This document shows positions 21,912-34,326 of a stretch of DNA of 64,000 bases, one piece after another. The stretch lies in the NCBI GenBank assembly GCA_022315425.1, contig JAIUPT010000037.1, forward strand, positions 124,001 to 188,000. Direction: 5' to 3'. Within the stretch, counting starts at the first letter, position 1, and the number at the start of each line of letters is the position of its first letter. The notes below the pieces were generated by a model that did no database searches, was not told the origin of the DNA, and saw only the letters and a program-made list of their open reading frames with translations. Origin of the DNA: Pseudevernia furfuracea (taxonomy: Eukaryota > Ascomycota > Lecanoromycetes > Lecanorales > Parmeliaceae). The position numbers and the translations under genes were made by a program.

Positions 21912-23169
21912 ACTGCTACCCAATCACCTCTGACGACCAGCGCATCTTTGACGAGCTCAGGAGCAGCCAATCCTCGCCTCCACGACGTCAACCGTGCGCG
22001 CCTACATCTTTCCTTACACTTCAATGACATCAAATATCTGGCTCTGCTTGTGCGGCTTGGAAGCAGCTTGCAAGAGGCGGATGGAGCCTTGCTTTGCGGA
22101 GGGTGGTTCATGCATTTCTATCCTAGATACCCTGGCTGGGAGTCGCTATCATACATCACTGGCTCTAGATGATGGTGATGCACGGCACGCTTGCTGAGGG
22201 AGTGTGGGTAGTAGCGAGTGCATTTGTACAATAGCTGTCAATCTCATGCTTTCTTCTCAAACACATGCCCAAACCCAGACTACGAACGGAAATACTCTCC
22301 TGTCGTCTGGCCAGGACATAGAGAAGAGCCAAGCCTGTAGCCCATCTTGGTTCCGCTACTGCCTTTGTTGGCTTTCCTTCATCGTCCCCTGGCCTTGGTC
22401 ATGACATGACCGAGTTACGCCTCATTCTGCTCGCAGCATCTTGACATGCTTCATAGAGCTCTCACTCCCAGCCACAAAATTCGCCGCCGAAGATTTTGCA
22501 TCTCCGTTCTCTCATCTTCCCTCCTTCAATCCTTCCTATCTTGTAAATTCCAATCGCTGGGCCATATCTCTACTGCTGCATTTTCTCCACGATTATAGGT
22601 TATGCTCCCCGTATGCAGACTATGTACAGAGTATGCACTCTGCAATTTGCAGACGCATGACAACTGCAGCTACACGCTACTCGACCAATAGTGGGCATCG
22701 ACCTGCAGCAAAGACCCTGCACGTTCATCATTCCTACACCGCTAGTCAGGCGCGAGATTGACTTTGTAGCGTTGATACGTGGATTTTAAAATGATCTCAT
22801 GCAAGAAACGGGCGCCGTCAAAGAAAAAACACTTCCAAGGCGACACTAAAAAGGACGGCCTTTCCTTTGGCATGGGCCGAGATCCTTATAATAATCATAT
22901 TAACCAATGCGAAAAATGCGCTTCATTTCCAATTGGCTTTCCTCACCTGCCACACTTTCGGATACGTTGAACACGTCAAGCTGCATTTTGCGGCGACGCC
23001 GCTACTGTAATCTCTCACGAGAACAAATCCTTTCTGACTGACTCTTCACACCTCGTGCTTCTTCCAGCGTGATGATTGCAGATTCCAAACAGATGATGAA
23101 CAATGCAAAGGAACTTGAGAAAATTTTGCTCTACCAGCGCAGAGAAGCACCTGCGCCTCTGAAGAAGAG
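21912..23169. other. Intergenic, no recognised gene
   Basis: The nhp6 3' region and the upstream region of the 23170 gene. Short frames only. At about 22870-22910 there is an AT-rich patch with ttataataatcatattaaccaatg, which contains a CCAAT element and could belong to the downstream promoter. Confidence 0.4.
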
Positions 23170-25203
23170 ATGGCGCCGGCACTCATAGCGGTCGCCGAGA
23201 AGGCCCAAGACATTGCTGCGGCTCTGGAAAAATTTCTCACTCCCGTGGATGATCAGTCAGCCGAAATCACCGGACTCATGGCCCAGTGCCTCTCGACCAG
23301 CTCAGCCTTGCGGGATCTCGATAGGAAAATTGGTGATTTCCCATATCATCGACGCTATCCCGAAATTTCAGAAGATCTTACGACTGTGAAGGACAGTCTG
23401 CATTTCACCTTCAGAGATGTTCAGAGACTGTTTGGAGGCCTGGGCAGGGTCGCGGTGGTACCTCGCGCAGAATACGGCTACGTGTGGGGGGATCTGTGTG
23501 ACTACTTTCGCGCCGAGAGCGGCAACACTTTAGGCCGGCGATTGGAGATCTACTGTATCGTCTTACAAGGATTGTCATATACACTGACCGAGGGGTGAAG
23601 TTACTGGGCTCTGAAACATTCGTCTTGCAACACACTAACAATACTATAGCTTGCCACGCGACCCTGACCAATTTGAGGAATTGGTCATCAAGCTTGAAAG
23701 GCTTTTGAATGCACAGCATGATAGCTTTGTGGAATCTATTGACGGGATCGATCTCGGGGGTCCAGGTCAGTAGTCCTGTTGAGAGCGATCTCAGACACTG
23801 ACCTTCGTAGTCAATCCCAGACCACCTTCCTTCGAGAGGAGAAGGCCTCGTGGAGGGGACATACCGCAGCCACGACCAGAGCCAGAGCCCTATCCAGACC
23901 AGCGTGGAGGAAGGGCCAACCATCGTTACCCGGATATGGAAGACGACTTTATGAGAGGCGCCAATCGACCTCCGCCTGCCCCTGATATTCCTGGCTCACC
24001 AACCACATCTAATACCTTCTCCACTCAATCTTCGAACCTAAACTCCATCCTCACCAACCATTGGCTACCAGAAGTGTTCGATCAAAGCCAACCTTCAACG
24101 TCATTGGAGGACACTGGTCAGACGTATGTGATGCTGGCATCAGTCGTTACTTACCAACTATCTGACCCTGAATTAGATCCGTAGTTCTAGCCCAACCTAT
24201 GCCAGGCTCGAGCACCAGGCTCGAAGAAGAAGGTTACGTGAATTTACTCGAGCTGTAAGTGGAACAGATTACGATGAGTCCTGTCATCATGCTGATCTCC
24301 TAGACCATTTGAAAATGGCGATATCATTGTACGACTGTATCAGCGATCACAAGATGGCAGATCTAGATTATTGTGCCGCACAATACGTCCCGCTCGCTCA
24401 CGAGGGGATGTTGTCCTGCCTTTGGTGTCACTTCTAGTGACAAGGGTTGGTCCATTTCTGAAGTTTCATGATGTTGGTGTTGATGAAAGAAGTCCCAGAC
24501 TTTGGGCATGCATCAAATTCTCCAGCTACGAAAGTAGGTCTTAGATTCTCCTGAATAACATAGTCCGTCTAGCTGACGAACCAATCAAGGAATGGTTTTG
24601 TTGTTCTGTGCTTTCCTTGCTTTAAGGTTTGAAGACCTCAAAAACCCTGTGAAAAAGATCTCAGACTATGAACTACACAGAGAGAAAGAATTATTCGCGG
24701 GGTCAGTATCCGCGAGTACTTTTGTGATTAGACACTCACACCATGCAGACTGATCGTCGATGATCACTACGAGCATGCCCTCAGATTATTCCAAGAGAAG
24801 GACACTCGCGTCATCAGACTCCAGGCTTCCGCGCAAACCGGTGCTCTCAAAAGGTCAGGAGATGGGAGCAACGACCCTGACCGCCGCTGCGCTAAACCCG
24901 TGACAGGAAGCCAATCTGGACAGCCTTCATCACTCATCAGATACTCTCGCCCACATGGATGTCACGAGACAGTCCCAAAGTGGTGCACATTGCGGATCTA
25001 CAGCGATACGTCTTCACCGAAGAATACAATCCGCAGAAGACACCGACAGGCGCGCATGAGTTGACTTTTATCGGGTCTACCGGTACCACTACGTCTCTGA
25101 AACCTGTGTCAATAGCTGGACGCTGATACGAGCAGATGCCAAGGATTTTGTGAAAGCCATCAAAGATCTTGTGAAGAGCGAAAAGGCTCGCAGGAGACAT
25201 TGA
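23170..25203 (+). CDS. Uncharacterised nine-exon Pezizomycotina protein
   Basis: Exons 23170-23594, 23650-23765, 23811-24123, 24177-24254, 24304-24533, 24590-24701, 24749-24853, 24907-25074 and 25116-25203 join to 544 residues. The order is: a helical N-terminus (ALEKFLTPVDDQSAEITGL, SSALRDLDRKIGDFPYHRRY, FRDVQRLFGGL), a Pro/Arg-rich linker, NHWLPEVFDQSQPS, LPFENGDIIVRLYQRSQDG, FSSYERMVLLFCAFLALRFE and ALKRKPIWTAFITHQIL. I recognise this succession from unnamed, widely conserved filamentous-ascomycete proteins whose C-terminal half looks like tandem PH-like beta sheets. The function is unknown, and no membrane or catalytic motif is visible. Eight introns all keep the frame; the last (42 nt) is the least certain. 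Confidence 0.8.
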
Positions 25204-28200
25204 TAACGAGCATAATTCTCATGACGACAAATCGTTACAATTACGACGATCATCACGGTTGCGATTACGATTATAAGAACGATAACGATGACATGACAAC
25301 AACGACAGTGTTCATATTGCAGCGAATACGGCGTAACGGAATCCCGTCACTTCACCGGAAACTAGTAGGATAAGACAGTGTACCCGAAGCGACGGATCAA
25401 TGATACCCAAGTCCCCATCTCAGCGACCTCTTCCCAATTTTTCCTTGTCTAGTATCTCCATGCACGCATTCAATGTTATCCACTACTCATCTAGTCAAAT
25501 CAAAAACCACCTCACTCCCACAGAAGCTCGCCAAGGCAGTAAAAAAAAGGGTTCCAACGAGGGTAGAACTCAGGACGAGACAACTCGACGACTTTACAAG
25601 CAATGGAGAACTTTTTGGGAACGAAGTTGTAGAGAAAGTCGATTAGAATAACTTTGATACCAAAAACCTGGTGATTAGTCTCTTCGTCTCTAACCTTCTC
25701 TATTTCACGCCCGCGTCACCTCATGTCTGCTCCGTGTCTCGCCTGTTCAATTCGAAGCCTCAAAAACTCGTCCATCGGAGATCAATCCAGGGCTCGCTTC
25801 ATGGTTCATCCTTCAACTTCGACTCACTGTATGGTTGGTCTGGTCCAGCTCGATGGGTTGGTCTCAAGCCCCAACCATTGCCAATCGGCTCTGATCACCG
25901 GCCTTGCTCCAACTCAAGCCCGCTGCGTCTCAAGTCTGCTCTGGCACAACATGTCTGCTTCTCTGAAGCCTTGATGAAATCCTCTCAAATCATCGCACTT
26001 TCAAGTCTCTTTCAAGCTCGAGCTCCGTCGACTGACGAGCCGGCCAGAAACATTAGTCCCCCTGAGTCGTTGACCAAGCTCAATCGTTGCCCCCTGCTCA
26101 TTTTGTTGAGATGCTCCCATCCCACACGCCTGCCTCATGTCAAAGCAAGGCCCCATCGGCTAACGAATCGACCCCACGTATTATTATTATTATTATTAGT
26201 CTACCCGATATCAAGCCTGACCGACTCCAATCCCGCTCCAAACAAGGCCAATCCGCACCCTGGTCCGTCCTGCCTCCCAACAATGCCTCAGCCGCACATC
26301 TTCGCCGCTAACCTCAAGCTTGAGATATATATCCACTCCCCACAGTCAGGTCATCAAAAACTCCGATCGATGAAAATCGAAAAATCGGCCCTGCTTCGTT
26401 TCATCGAGACCCCGGCCGAAGAAGCGCGCAAAAGCCCGCACCGGTCAATCGATCCAATCAACTAAATTCCCCCCCAACTCAAGCAAGGTGAACGGACGGA
26501 CGGACGGACTCGAAAAAGGAAAATCCAGGGAATTTTTCACAATCAAATCCAACATTGGTTTCGTCGTCGGGTTGGGCTCGGAAAAAATCCCCCACATTCC
26601 GAGAAATCTCTCGAGCCCTTTCTCGGTTCTTAAGTAGAGTAAAGGCCGCTTCGTAACTAACTAACATACGATTCTGATATCGGTTGTGGTGTGGTGTGGT
26701 GTGGTGTGTGTAGTGTAGATGCTCCGCCACAAAACAACTCATGGGCCCAACTCTCTTGTCTCACTTTTGGTGGTTCGGCTCGATGTTGGATGGATGGATG
26801 GACGGCCCTTGCGCGCGTGCTGCAGCGGCCGACTTGGTTCAGAACAGGACTTGAGGCGAAGGTGTATGTATGGGTATCGCGATTGGAATCTCGGAAAAAC
26901 CCGACATCACGTCGCCTGACGCCGGTGCCTCGTAGTCTTTTTGGGAAGGGGGGGGGGGGGGGGGGGGGGGTTTCGAGCAGCTTTGTGACACGTCGACGAT
27001 AACTGTGTGCACCCTGCCAATCTATGGGCTATACTTATGTAGATAGATAGGCCCATGGATTAAATTATTCGTGGAAAGGAAAGGTGGTCCGTCGAGACAT
27101 TTGTACACTTAGGTCGCGGGCTACTGGACTATGTGTGCCGGTTGAGGAAAATGTGGTGAGAGAGAGGCATTTGTATTTGGCGACGAGTGCTGGGAATCCG
27201 CCTGCCTGCCTGCCAGTGACGGTGGTGACGGTGGTGACGGTTGTCATCCCATTGGGAGATGGGGTTGGTTTGGCAAGAGGGGCCACCGGTGGAGTTGGAA
27301 AAATGGGATATGTCCAGTCGGGTGGGATGGTACGAGTGCGTCTCCCGAGGTGGAGGAATTGTTGGCTTGGGGTATCGGGAACAAACGAATGGGGGAAGAG
27401 AGATATGGCGGCATACCGAGAGTGAGTCCAATCGGGTTGCGAAGCGGGAGCATGATACGTGAATGCACATCGTTCTACTTGTCTAGAGAGTTTAGGAAAA
27501 GCTGTTCGAAGTAAGGGATATTCGGAAGAACTTGATGAACCCGTCACGCAGGTTATCCCCGCATCCACAGACACCAAAGCTAGCATCAGCCTGCACACTG
27601 CAGCGGACACCAAAAGTCTGCGAAACCCGGACCGTCACCAACAAAGCCCTTATTCTGATTATTAGCTTATTTCGGTTGATGTATATCGACGCCTCTTTAA
27701 CTCGTCATAGGCTTAGGCTACATACAGAAAATGAAGAAAAAACAAAAAGACCCTTTTTTTTGGCAGGAATTGTTCCCGCGCAGGATACTAAGGAAGCTAT
27801 CACTGCCATCCAAATTGCGTTCTGATGGACTCGCGAGTGCTAGCGCATAGGGAAACGTGATGTCTCTCGCCCGGCCCCATTCCTACTGATTTCAAACGCA
27901 CACTCACTTGGCTCACCTTGCAGCACTTTAGAGAATACTCTTATCATCTCTCCATGCTGATGGGATTTTTGACGGGTTTTGGCCATCTCTTCCTGAAAGT
28001 CCTGACTTGTGGTGAGAACAACGACGTCTACATTCGGGGGTCTTCCGGGGATTGGTGCACGCAGAGTAAGTGCACAGGCTAGAAGTTAGTGCATTCCACT
28101 TTACTGGCGTACATAGGTCGGTCTCTGTTTACCTTTGTCTTCAATGAGCCGAAAATTGGACTTGGATATTATGCTTCTCTTCTCTCATCATCACCAAAAA

Positions 28201-28467
28201 TCCACGACATGATGCTCACGTTTTTGAGCTCCAGCAAAAGTAAGAGCAACCCTCACAGCCTCGTTCTCTCCTCGATGTCTTCTTGGCATGAGCCCCAGTT
28301 GCCGTTTTAAGCGGATCACGCGTTACCCTGCTAGCGGTAACGTTTTGGTTTGGAGTTTTTGTAGAAACAATTGCGAGCTGTACCAGTGACCATAATAATT
28401 GTGATTGTGATTGGCAGCCTCGTTACCTGACCAAATACTATTGATGAAGGCTCTGAATCAGCGATGT
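25204..28467. other. 3.3-kb gene-poor stretch
   Basis: The longest region without a convincing gene. Open frames such as 25671-26465 (plus) and 27065-27613 (minus) lack domains, codon bias and splice logic. It holds an att repeat (26176-26196), a tggtg repeat (26685-26715), a run of 23 G (26948-26970) and ggtgac units at 27220-27240. A non-coding transcript or a divergent gene cannot be excluded. Confidence 0.45.
26948..26970 (+). repeat. Homopolymer run of 23 G
   Basis: Twenty-three consecutive G after TTGGGAA. Such runs are unstable and error-prone, so the true length may differ. Confidence 0.9.
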
Positions 28468-29579
28468 TTATTTAGAGCTTGGGTAGGCAGGCAAGGCCTT
28501 CCCTCTGTCCAGCTTCTCCAATTCCTTTCTAGCCCACGGCTGACTAAACGTCAAACTTCCCTCCGGAAATCCGTCCTCGCTACCCAGCGCCTTCACTACA
28601 ATCGTCCACTCGCTCCGCAAACCATTCTCCTCGGCAACATCTTCTTTCAGTCTGACCACCTCTGTTGGTCTTTCGAAATTCTGCGTATGTTCCGCCGAGC
28701 TGCTCTTCTCATACTCGTCCGGCATAGCATCTATGTAGGCTGGTGGCGGTGCCGGAGGGTCGTGCTCCCAGTCGAAGCCAGCAGTCCATGGTTCTTGCGG
28801 TCCATGAGGGTCGAATGGAAGAGGGAGACCGTCTAGGATATCGAAGATGCCCATGTTGCCGATGTTGTCGTTGACGTAGAACATGGGGACTCTGGAATTC
28901 AGAAGAGCGGTTAGCGTGCCGAGAGGCTTAAGGACAGCAAGTGCATATGTGAGGGAAGAGTACGAAAACAACACGTTCTGTTATGCGTGATCTAATGGTA
29001 GGCAAGGGGGGGGGAAAAGAGAACTTGAGATTTCAAGGAAGAGACTCACTCAATGGTCGCTATCCGCGCTTTCAGCAACATCCTCTCATCGCTTGAAACA
29101 TTTTCCATGAATCCCTGTCGCCACTGATCCGTAACGGCGGCACCATCTTCCTCTTCTTCATCCAAGTATCTCCCAACCCACCACACCGACCTCGACACCG
29201 TGGTCTCGGTGTCCAGCAGGACGAACGGCTCGCGAACATCTTCAGCGTTTAGCTGGTCGCGAACTTGCTCGGGAGAGACGCCGATGAAGCGAGTCTGTTC
29301 GAGGGATAGCTCGACCATCGGGTCGTACTCGTGGAAAGCGCCGATTTTGAAATCAGCGATTACTTGATTGATGGTGGAGGTGGGAATGTCGGTAATGACG
29401 AAGCCGAGGAGGCTGTCGATGGGTCCTCCTTTTATTACGACCATGATGGCTTCTTTGGGGTGTTCAGGTACGGTTCTGGAAATAAGAGAGGCTAGATGTG
29501 AGTTTGTGACAATGCTCGAAAAGGGATGGAATCTACTTCGGATGGAGCAGGTTGTCAAACGGATGAATCTTCGATGAAA
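28468..29579 (-). CDS. Uncharacterised fungal protein (5' end unresolved)
   Basis: Exon pieces: 29537 up to at least 29579 (SSKIHPFDNLLHPK), 29050-29475 (TVPEHPKEAIMVVIKGGP, GFVITDIPTSTINQVIADF, EPFVLLDTETTVSRSVWWVG, RYLDEEEEDG) and 28468-28891 (VPMFYVNDNIGNMGIFDI, then a Pro-rich linker and WTIVVKALGSEDGFPEGSL). The introns (61 and 158 nt) are GT..AG and keep the frame. No ATG lies in frame before a stop upstream of 29579, so a first exon is missing from my model. The core 'VITDIP...FVLLD..T....V..VGRYL' resembles a small unnamed domain family seen in fungi and some actinobacteria; I cannot name it with certainty. The function is unknown; the product is predicted to be soluble. Confidence 0.6.
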
Positions 29580-31242
29580 AATTGGCTTTAACTCTCACCA
29601 AATCTCAATTCTGCCCGGGTTGCAATTTGCAGAAAATGCGGCAGAGAATATTGTGAAACAGTGTGGGTGGTCAGGCTGCAGTCCTCAGGGCTGTATTGAA
29701 ACTAATTTAGTTCGGTATTCTATTTTCTCCTGCAGACACCTTCCCATTGTTCTTCCTTGAGGTACACTTCCTCTACCTGCTTCCAAGGTCCTGGGGAGAT
29801 TTCACAATTCTTTGAATTGGCTGACCAAGTCATGTTCCCACTTACGGCCGTCGTATGATGACAGTCATTACGATATCTCATACAGCGCCTGGATGAAGGA
29901 TTCATAGTCTGACAAGATCTACTGTTTTGCGTCAACCAAATCTGTGAATGTCTCATACCTGGCACAATTTCCTATCATGGGTAAATCTCCGTTGACTGTG
30001 GTCAACTATATGGGTGTGCCGGCTCCAACGGACCAGGATTTAGTCGTATTCATCAGGAATCTTATAGCCAAAACTCAGCTTACCCATTCTTTTCACATGG
30101 CATTTGGAATGGCGTCTTTTCTTTCCACAGGCACTAGTAGACCCTTAAATGCTGATTCGGTGAATGTGCGATCTCTCCAGCACCAATTATCCGTCAGGCT
30201 CTGCTCACGGATTAACTCTCACCACTCGTTCAATTGTGAGGTTCTTGAAGCAATATTCCCGCAAATCCAGTACCGGCTGCTGAAGCATACTCCCTTACGG
30301 TACGATATCCTTCGAGAGGCTTGTCTTTTGTTTAGGACTTGAAGGTGGGCTGACGGGACCCCAGCAATAGCGACGACGTACAATCCAAGATCGACGTTAT
30401 CCGCAGCATCTATCTGGGCCTCTACTCTCATCAGCTCTGTCTAGGCCTTGATTCAGCTCTTTGGGTTGGTCAGTGGAACATCGGGAATCTAGCTCCATAA
30501 CATTTGACATAGAAGGTTCCATGTCAGGGTTCCAGGCAGATGTACTACAAGGGCACATTTATTCCTATTGGCCCAAAGCTGCGTCGCACAGAGTCCATAT
30601 CAAAGTGACGGACCCCCGTGAACCGTCCATAGATGGATCAGAATCTTGTTCCGCAATAGCTGAAGGAGGCGATCTGTTCCGATGACGTTGCCCCGCGTAC
30701 TATTAGTCGCGCCTCCTGGCAGAGGGCAGATCTGCTGAGCCAGCTCCATCGCATATTGATGCTACAGGTTCTTGATCAGCTTGGGCGTCACGATGGTGGC
30801 GCTTGCGGCGAAGTATAGTGAGTTGGGAATCGAGGTCGGCAATCCTGTATCTTTTGTGCTGGAAATGTTGTGCATTCTTTTCCTGGTCTGGGTGGTGCAT
30901 CTGCCTTGTTCTACTCAATCATTGGATCTACTGTTTGGATGCGAAGAGCTGGCTGTCACGACACTGCTAGGTGGTGATGACGGCCAGCAGACAAAAGGCG
31001 GTTTCTTGGCAAGCTCCTTCCTATTGCGGCTTGGCGTCGGCCGGGATTTACTTTCGGATTTAAGAACACTCGTCATTCAGAGATTAATCGACTTTTGCAA
31101 ACATATTTTCTTGTGCTCCAGCATCTGCTTTGCCTATAAAGTCACGCAGTCTTTTGTCGCATATTTGTGAAAGGCCATTGAGTTTGGATAGTCGCAAGGC
31201 CCTTTGTTAAACTTGAGTGGTATTTCTTATCTAAAGATACTG
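29580..31242. other. Intergenic with scattered coding-like fragments
   Basis: Plus-strand fragments such as LLKHTPLRYDILREACLLFR (about 30280-30340) and SKIDVIRSIYLGLYSHQL (about 30385-30440) look protein-like but are in different frames and not joined by usable splice sites. A minus-strand frame at 29720-29965 ends GPWKQVEEVYLKEEQWEGV. These may be remnants of a decayed gene. The end near 31242 should carry the MFS promoter. Confidence 0.35.
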
Positions 31243-32916
31243 ATGTGCACGATGGCATCTTTTGTTGAAAACGAGACGAAGATACCCGATGAGAGCGATA
31301 CGGTCTCTTCTCATTCAATAAAGCGCTCGCAAAAAGGGACTTCACTATGGCGAAGAATCTATAACATAATCTCCTACACGCCTAAAAGATGTCGCTACAA
31401 TCCAGACAAACCTTTCGAATTTTCTTTATCATTAAATCTTCTTTTTGGCTTTGCGGGGGCCTTTACTGTGGCCAATTTATATTATTCCCATCCGATCCTG
31501 AACAAGCTCGCGGATGATTTTCATGTAAATCAAGAACGGGTCAGTTTGGTTCCTACACTGGCCCAAGCTGGATATGGGTCTGGACTATTGTTTCTGTGTC
31601 CTCTAGGAGATCTCTTCCAAAGAAGGCCTTTTGTGCTGCTTCTGGTGTGGTTTACCGCTACTTCTTGGTAATTATATCCATTCCTCGACGTCTGAGTCCT
31701 CTTAAGATTGAAGTACTAACGGTACCGTTGGGTTCAAGGATCGGACTCTGCATTACAAATTCGTTTCCAGTATTCTGCTTTCTTTCATTCCTGACGGCTT
31801 TGACGACTGTGACACCGCAATTGAGTATGTACACGGTTCTGAATTCTGCGAGTGAATCCCATCTCTGACAACTGTACAGTGCTCCCCCTCGTGGGCGACC
31901 TTGCCCCTGCGCACCGGCGGGCAACCGCCCTCTCGATCGTAACCTCCGGCCTCCTCCTCGGCCTCCTAATAGCTCGCCTTCTCTCCGGCGTTGTTACCGA
32001 ATATACCTCCTGGCGCAATGTTTATTGGCTCGCTTTCGCTCTCCAATATCTCATCCTTATCCTCCTATGGTTCTTTCTCCCCGACTACCCTAGTACCAAC
32101 CCCAACGGCCTCAACTATTTCAAGATGCTATGGAGTATCATCTCAATGCTCTTCAAGCATCCTATCCTTGTGCAGGCCTGTCTGGTGGGGTTTTGCACAT
32201 CTACGACTTTTACTTCTTACTGGACAACCTTGACTTTCCTTCTTGCTGGAGAGCCTTACAATTACAGTCCGCTGTACATAGGCTTGTTTGCTTTGGTCGG
32301 GATCTTCGCGATGTGTTTCGGTCCTCCATATTCACGCCTCGTCATCGACAGATTCGTGCCACTATTTTCCATAATCGTCGGCGAGTTGATTTGCATCACC
32401 GGCATATCAATCGGCACTTACACAGGCACGTTCACCATTGCAGGCCCAATTATCCAAGCTTTTATGACCGATTTTGGGCTACAGACGACTCAGATTGCCA
32501 ATCGCACAGCGATCTATGCTATCGAACCCAAGGCGAGGAACAGAGTCAACACAGCCTTCATGGTCAGCGTGTTCATTGGGCAGATTGTGGGGACATCGGT
32601 GGGCAATACGCTATATGCGCAAGGTGGATGGCACAAAAGTGGAAGTGCTAGCGTGGGATTTATTGGAGCGGCATTGTGCTTCTGTTTTGCGAAGGGGCCA
32701 TGGGAGAAGGGTTGGGTAGGGTGGAGAGGCGGTTGGGGGATTAGGAAGAGAGACTTGGGGCCAAAAGAGGAAGGACAGCAGCCGGAGCAAGATGCGGAGA
32801 TCGCAGGTAATGTTCCGGATGACGAGGAGAGTAGTAGGGAGAAGATGACGGATGAGATGGCTGCTGAAGCAATTGAAAGCGGCGAGCCAAAGGGCTTGCA
32901 AACGGGGAAAACTTGA
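31243..32916 (+). CDS. MFS transporter
   Basis: Exons 31243-31667, 31739-31824 and 31880-32916 give 515 residues. The short middle exon (86 nt) supplies WIGLCITNSFPVFCFLSFL, so the membrane bundle is complete only after splicing. Features include NLYYSHPILNKLADDF and GLLFLCPLGDLFQRRPFVLL (the conserved loop after the second helix), LMLPLVGDLAPAHRRA and SGLLLGLLIARLLSG (the second conserved loop), and about 12 hydrophobic helices. The tail is Glu-rich. It resembles bacterial YnfM-like and unnamed fungal facilitators with the same TVTPQLMLPLVGDL motif. The substrate is unknown. The start is the first of two nearby ATGs (31243, 31252). It should be an integral plasma-membrane or vacuolar protein. 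Confidence 0.88.
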
Positions 32917-33054
32917 TGCTACCAGCCTGCAACCGCCAGTTTCAGCACTGATTGATGGTCATTCCTGTCGAGGCTGGCATTTTCGTTAGGTCTTCGCCCT
33001 ATTTGAACGTCGAATCCTGATTGGACAAGGCAGGCATGGGCCGGCATCTACTAG

Positions 33055-33293
33055 TGTAAAATCTTTCGGGGACTACTTCACGCCAGGGGAGGCAGAACAC
33101 TGTCTACAAGAGCCCTGGGATCCCCCGACGGCTTTCGAAAGTTTTGCTCGTCACCGCTGCCAGCTTCGCACTCTCTGATCCGACGATCAAAAGCCACCAT
33201 CATTCTCATTGGTCGCCCCATTTCTGCACGAAGATGGCCCACATCTGCAACGTCAACGCCCTATCTCAGTCATCCCCGACGCCCGATCGCATC
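33055..33293 (+). repeat. 5' leader of C2H2 gene B, inverted copy of the gene A leader
   Basis: Matches the minus strand of 2519-2757. Aligned landmarks are GGGACTACTTCACGCCAGGG, TGTCTACAAGAGCCCTGGG, CGACGGCTTTCGAAAG and TGGTCGCCCCATTTCTGCAC. Similarity starts at about 33055 and runs into exon 1. Confidence 0.75.
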
Positions 33294-34326
33294 ATGGAAG
33301 GAGGACGGACCAATCTCGTGCCGAGACTGCAGCAAGATGCTTATATGCATGACTTAGCTGCAGCTCAGCCCGGGTGAATTTTTTTTTTTTTTTTTCGCTA
33401 ATCGTTCAAGGCCTCCCAACCCACATTTGAAACACGTGGATCGATTCTTGTGCCTCTATGCAGGGTGCGAAGCTTCCTTTTTGACCTCGGAGCTCCTGGA
33501 ACAGCATAGTGGCGTCCATGCGTTTACGGATACTTCACGCTTAGCCCAAAACAACTTTGCTGTCGACATCACCTCCTACAATAAAAATGGTATTGCGACT
33601 GAGTTTAAAAACTACACCTCACCCTTCCCTTCAATTGCTGGCGCTTCAGGAGGTCATGTCGGTGCTTCGTTCGAGTACTCGGGACTGCCGGGTTTGGTGG
33701 GAGACCTTCCTCTCGTCAACAAATACGGCAGTAACAGCCATGCACCTTATGCTGTTACCAGTACTCGCGCAGATGCAGACCCTTCGAGCAAGCACAAAGC
33801 TGCTTCATTCGAATGGTCTGATCCCGTGCGCTCTTTTGAGGATCTCTTCCTTCCCAGCCGATCTCACGACTCTAGCAAGGATTCAGTCGACCTCATAGGC
33901 CCAGTGGCTGCAGAATCTTCAAACAAGCATACATTTGCTGCTCATTGGAATTTTCCGGACCCGTCACGCCATATTGAGCAACCATTTGCTACCGACGCCG
34001 CATCAATTGGCAATAACATCCTTCTCACGGGACCCTCCAACTACAACAATGGACAGGTCGTAGCAGAGAACCCACTTCCCATCCCCATGTCCAACAACAC
34101 TTTCATTCCTTTCGACATCAGACCGCCAGTTCTGCCGCGTCCAATGTGCACAGAGTGCAATCAGACCTTCGGTCGTCAGTCTGATCTCGAGCGCCACGCC
34201 AAGATCCACCAAGCTGGCCCCAAAGCCTTCCAGTGTCAGGTGGCGGGTTGCAAGTACAGCAGCTCTCGGAAGGACAGGTTTGACGACCATGTTCGACGTC
34301 GTCACTCTTCAAAGGGGACCGCTTGA
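33294..34326 (+). CDS. C2H2 zinc-finger protein B
   Basis: Exon 1 is 33294-33373 (starts MEGGRTNLVPRL), intron 33374-33410 (37 nt, with a run of about 18 T), exon 2 33411-34326; 331 residues. An extra finger-like unit near the N-terminus (CLYAGCEASFLTSELLEQHSG with a following VH) precedes a long Ser/Asn/Pro-rich body. The C-terminal pair is CTECNQTFGRQSDLERHAKIH followed by CQVAGCKYSSSRKDRFDDHV and RRRH. It is a paralogue of protein A (1467-2518), with the same exon-1 length (80 nt), intron position, T-rich intron and finger pair, but without the internal tandem repeats. It is probably a nuclear DNA-binding protein. The very short intron is the only one that keeps the frame; the T run may be miscounted. 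Confidence 0.78.

Noticed and set aside
25671..26465. 264-codon open frame on the plus strand
   Set aside because: No domain, odd composition for a protein, no splice partners; probably a chance frame in a GC-balanced non-coding stretch.
27065..27613. 182-codon open frame on the minus strand
   Set aside because: It overlaps several equally long frames on both strands and a ggtgac repeat; no recognisable protein features.
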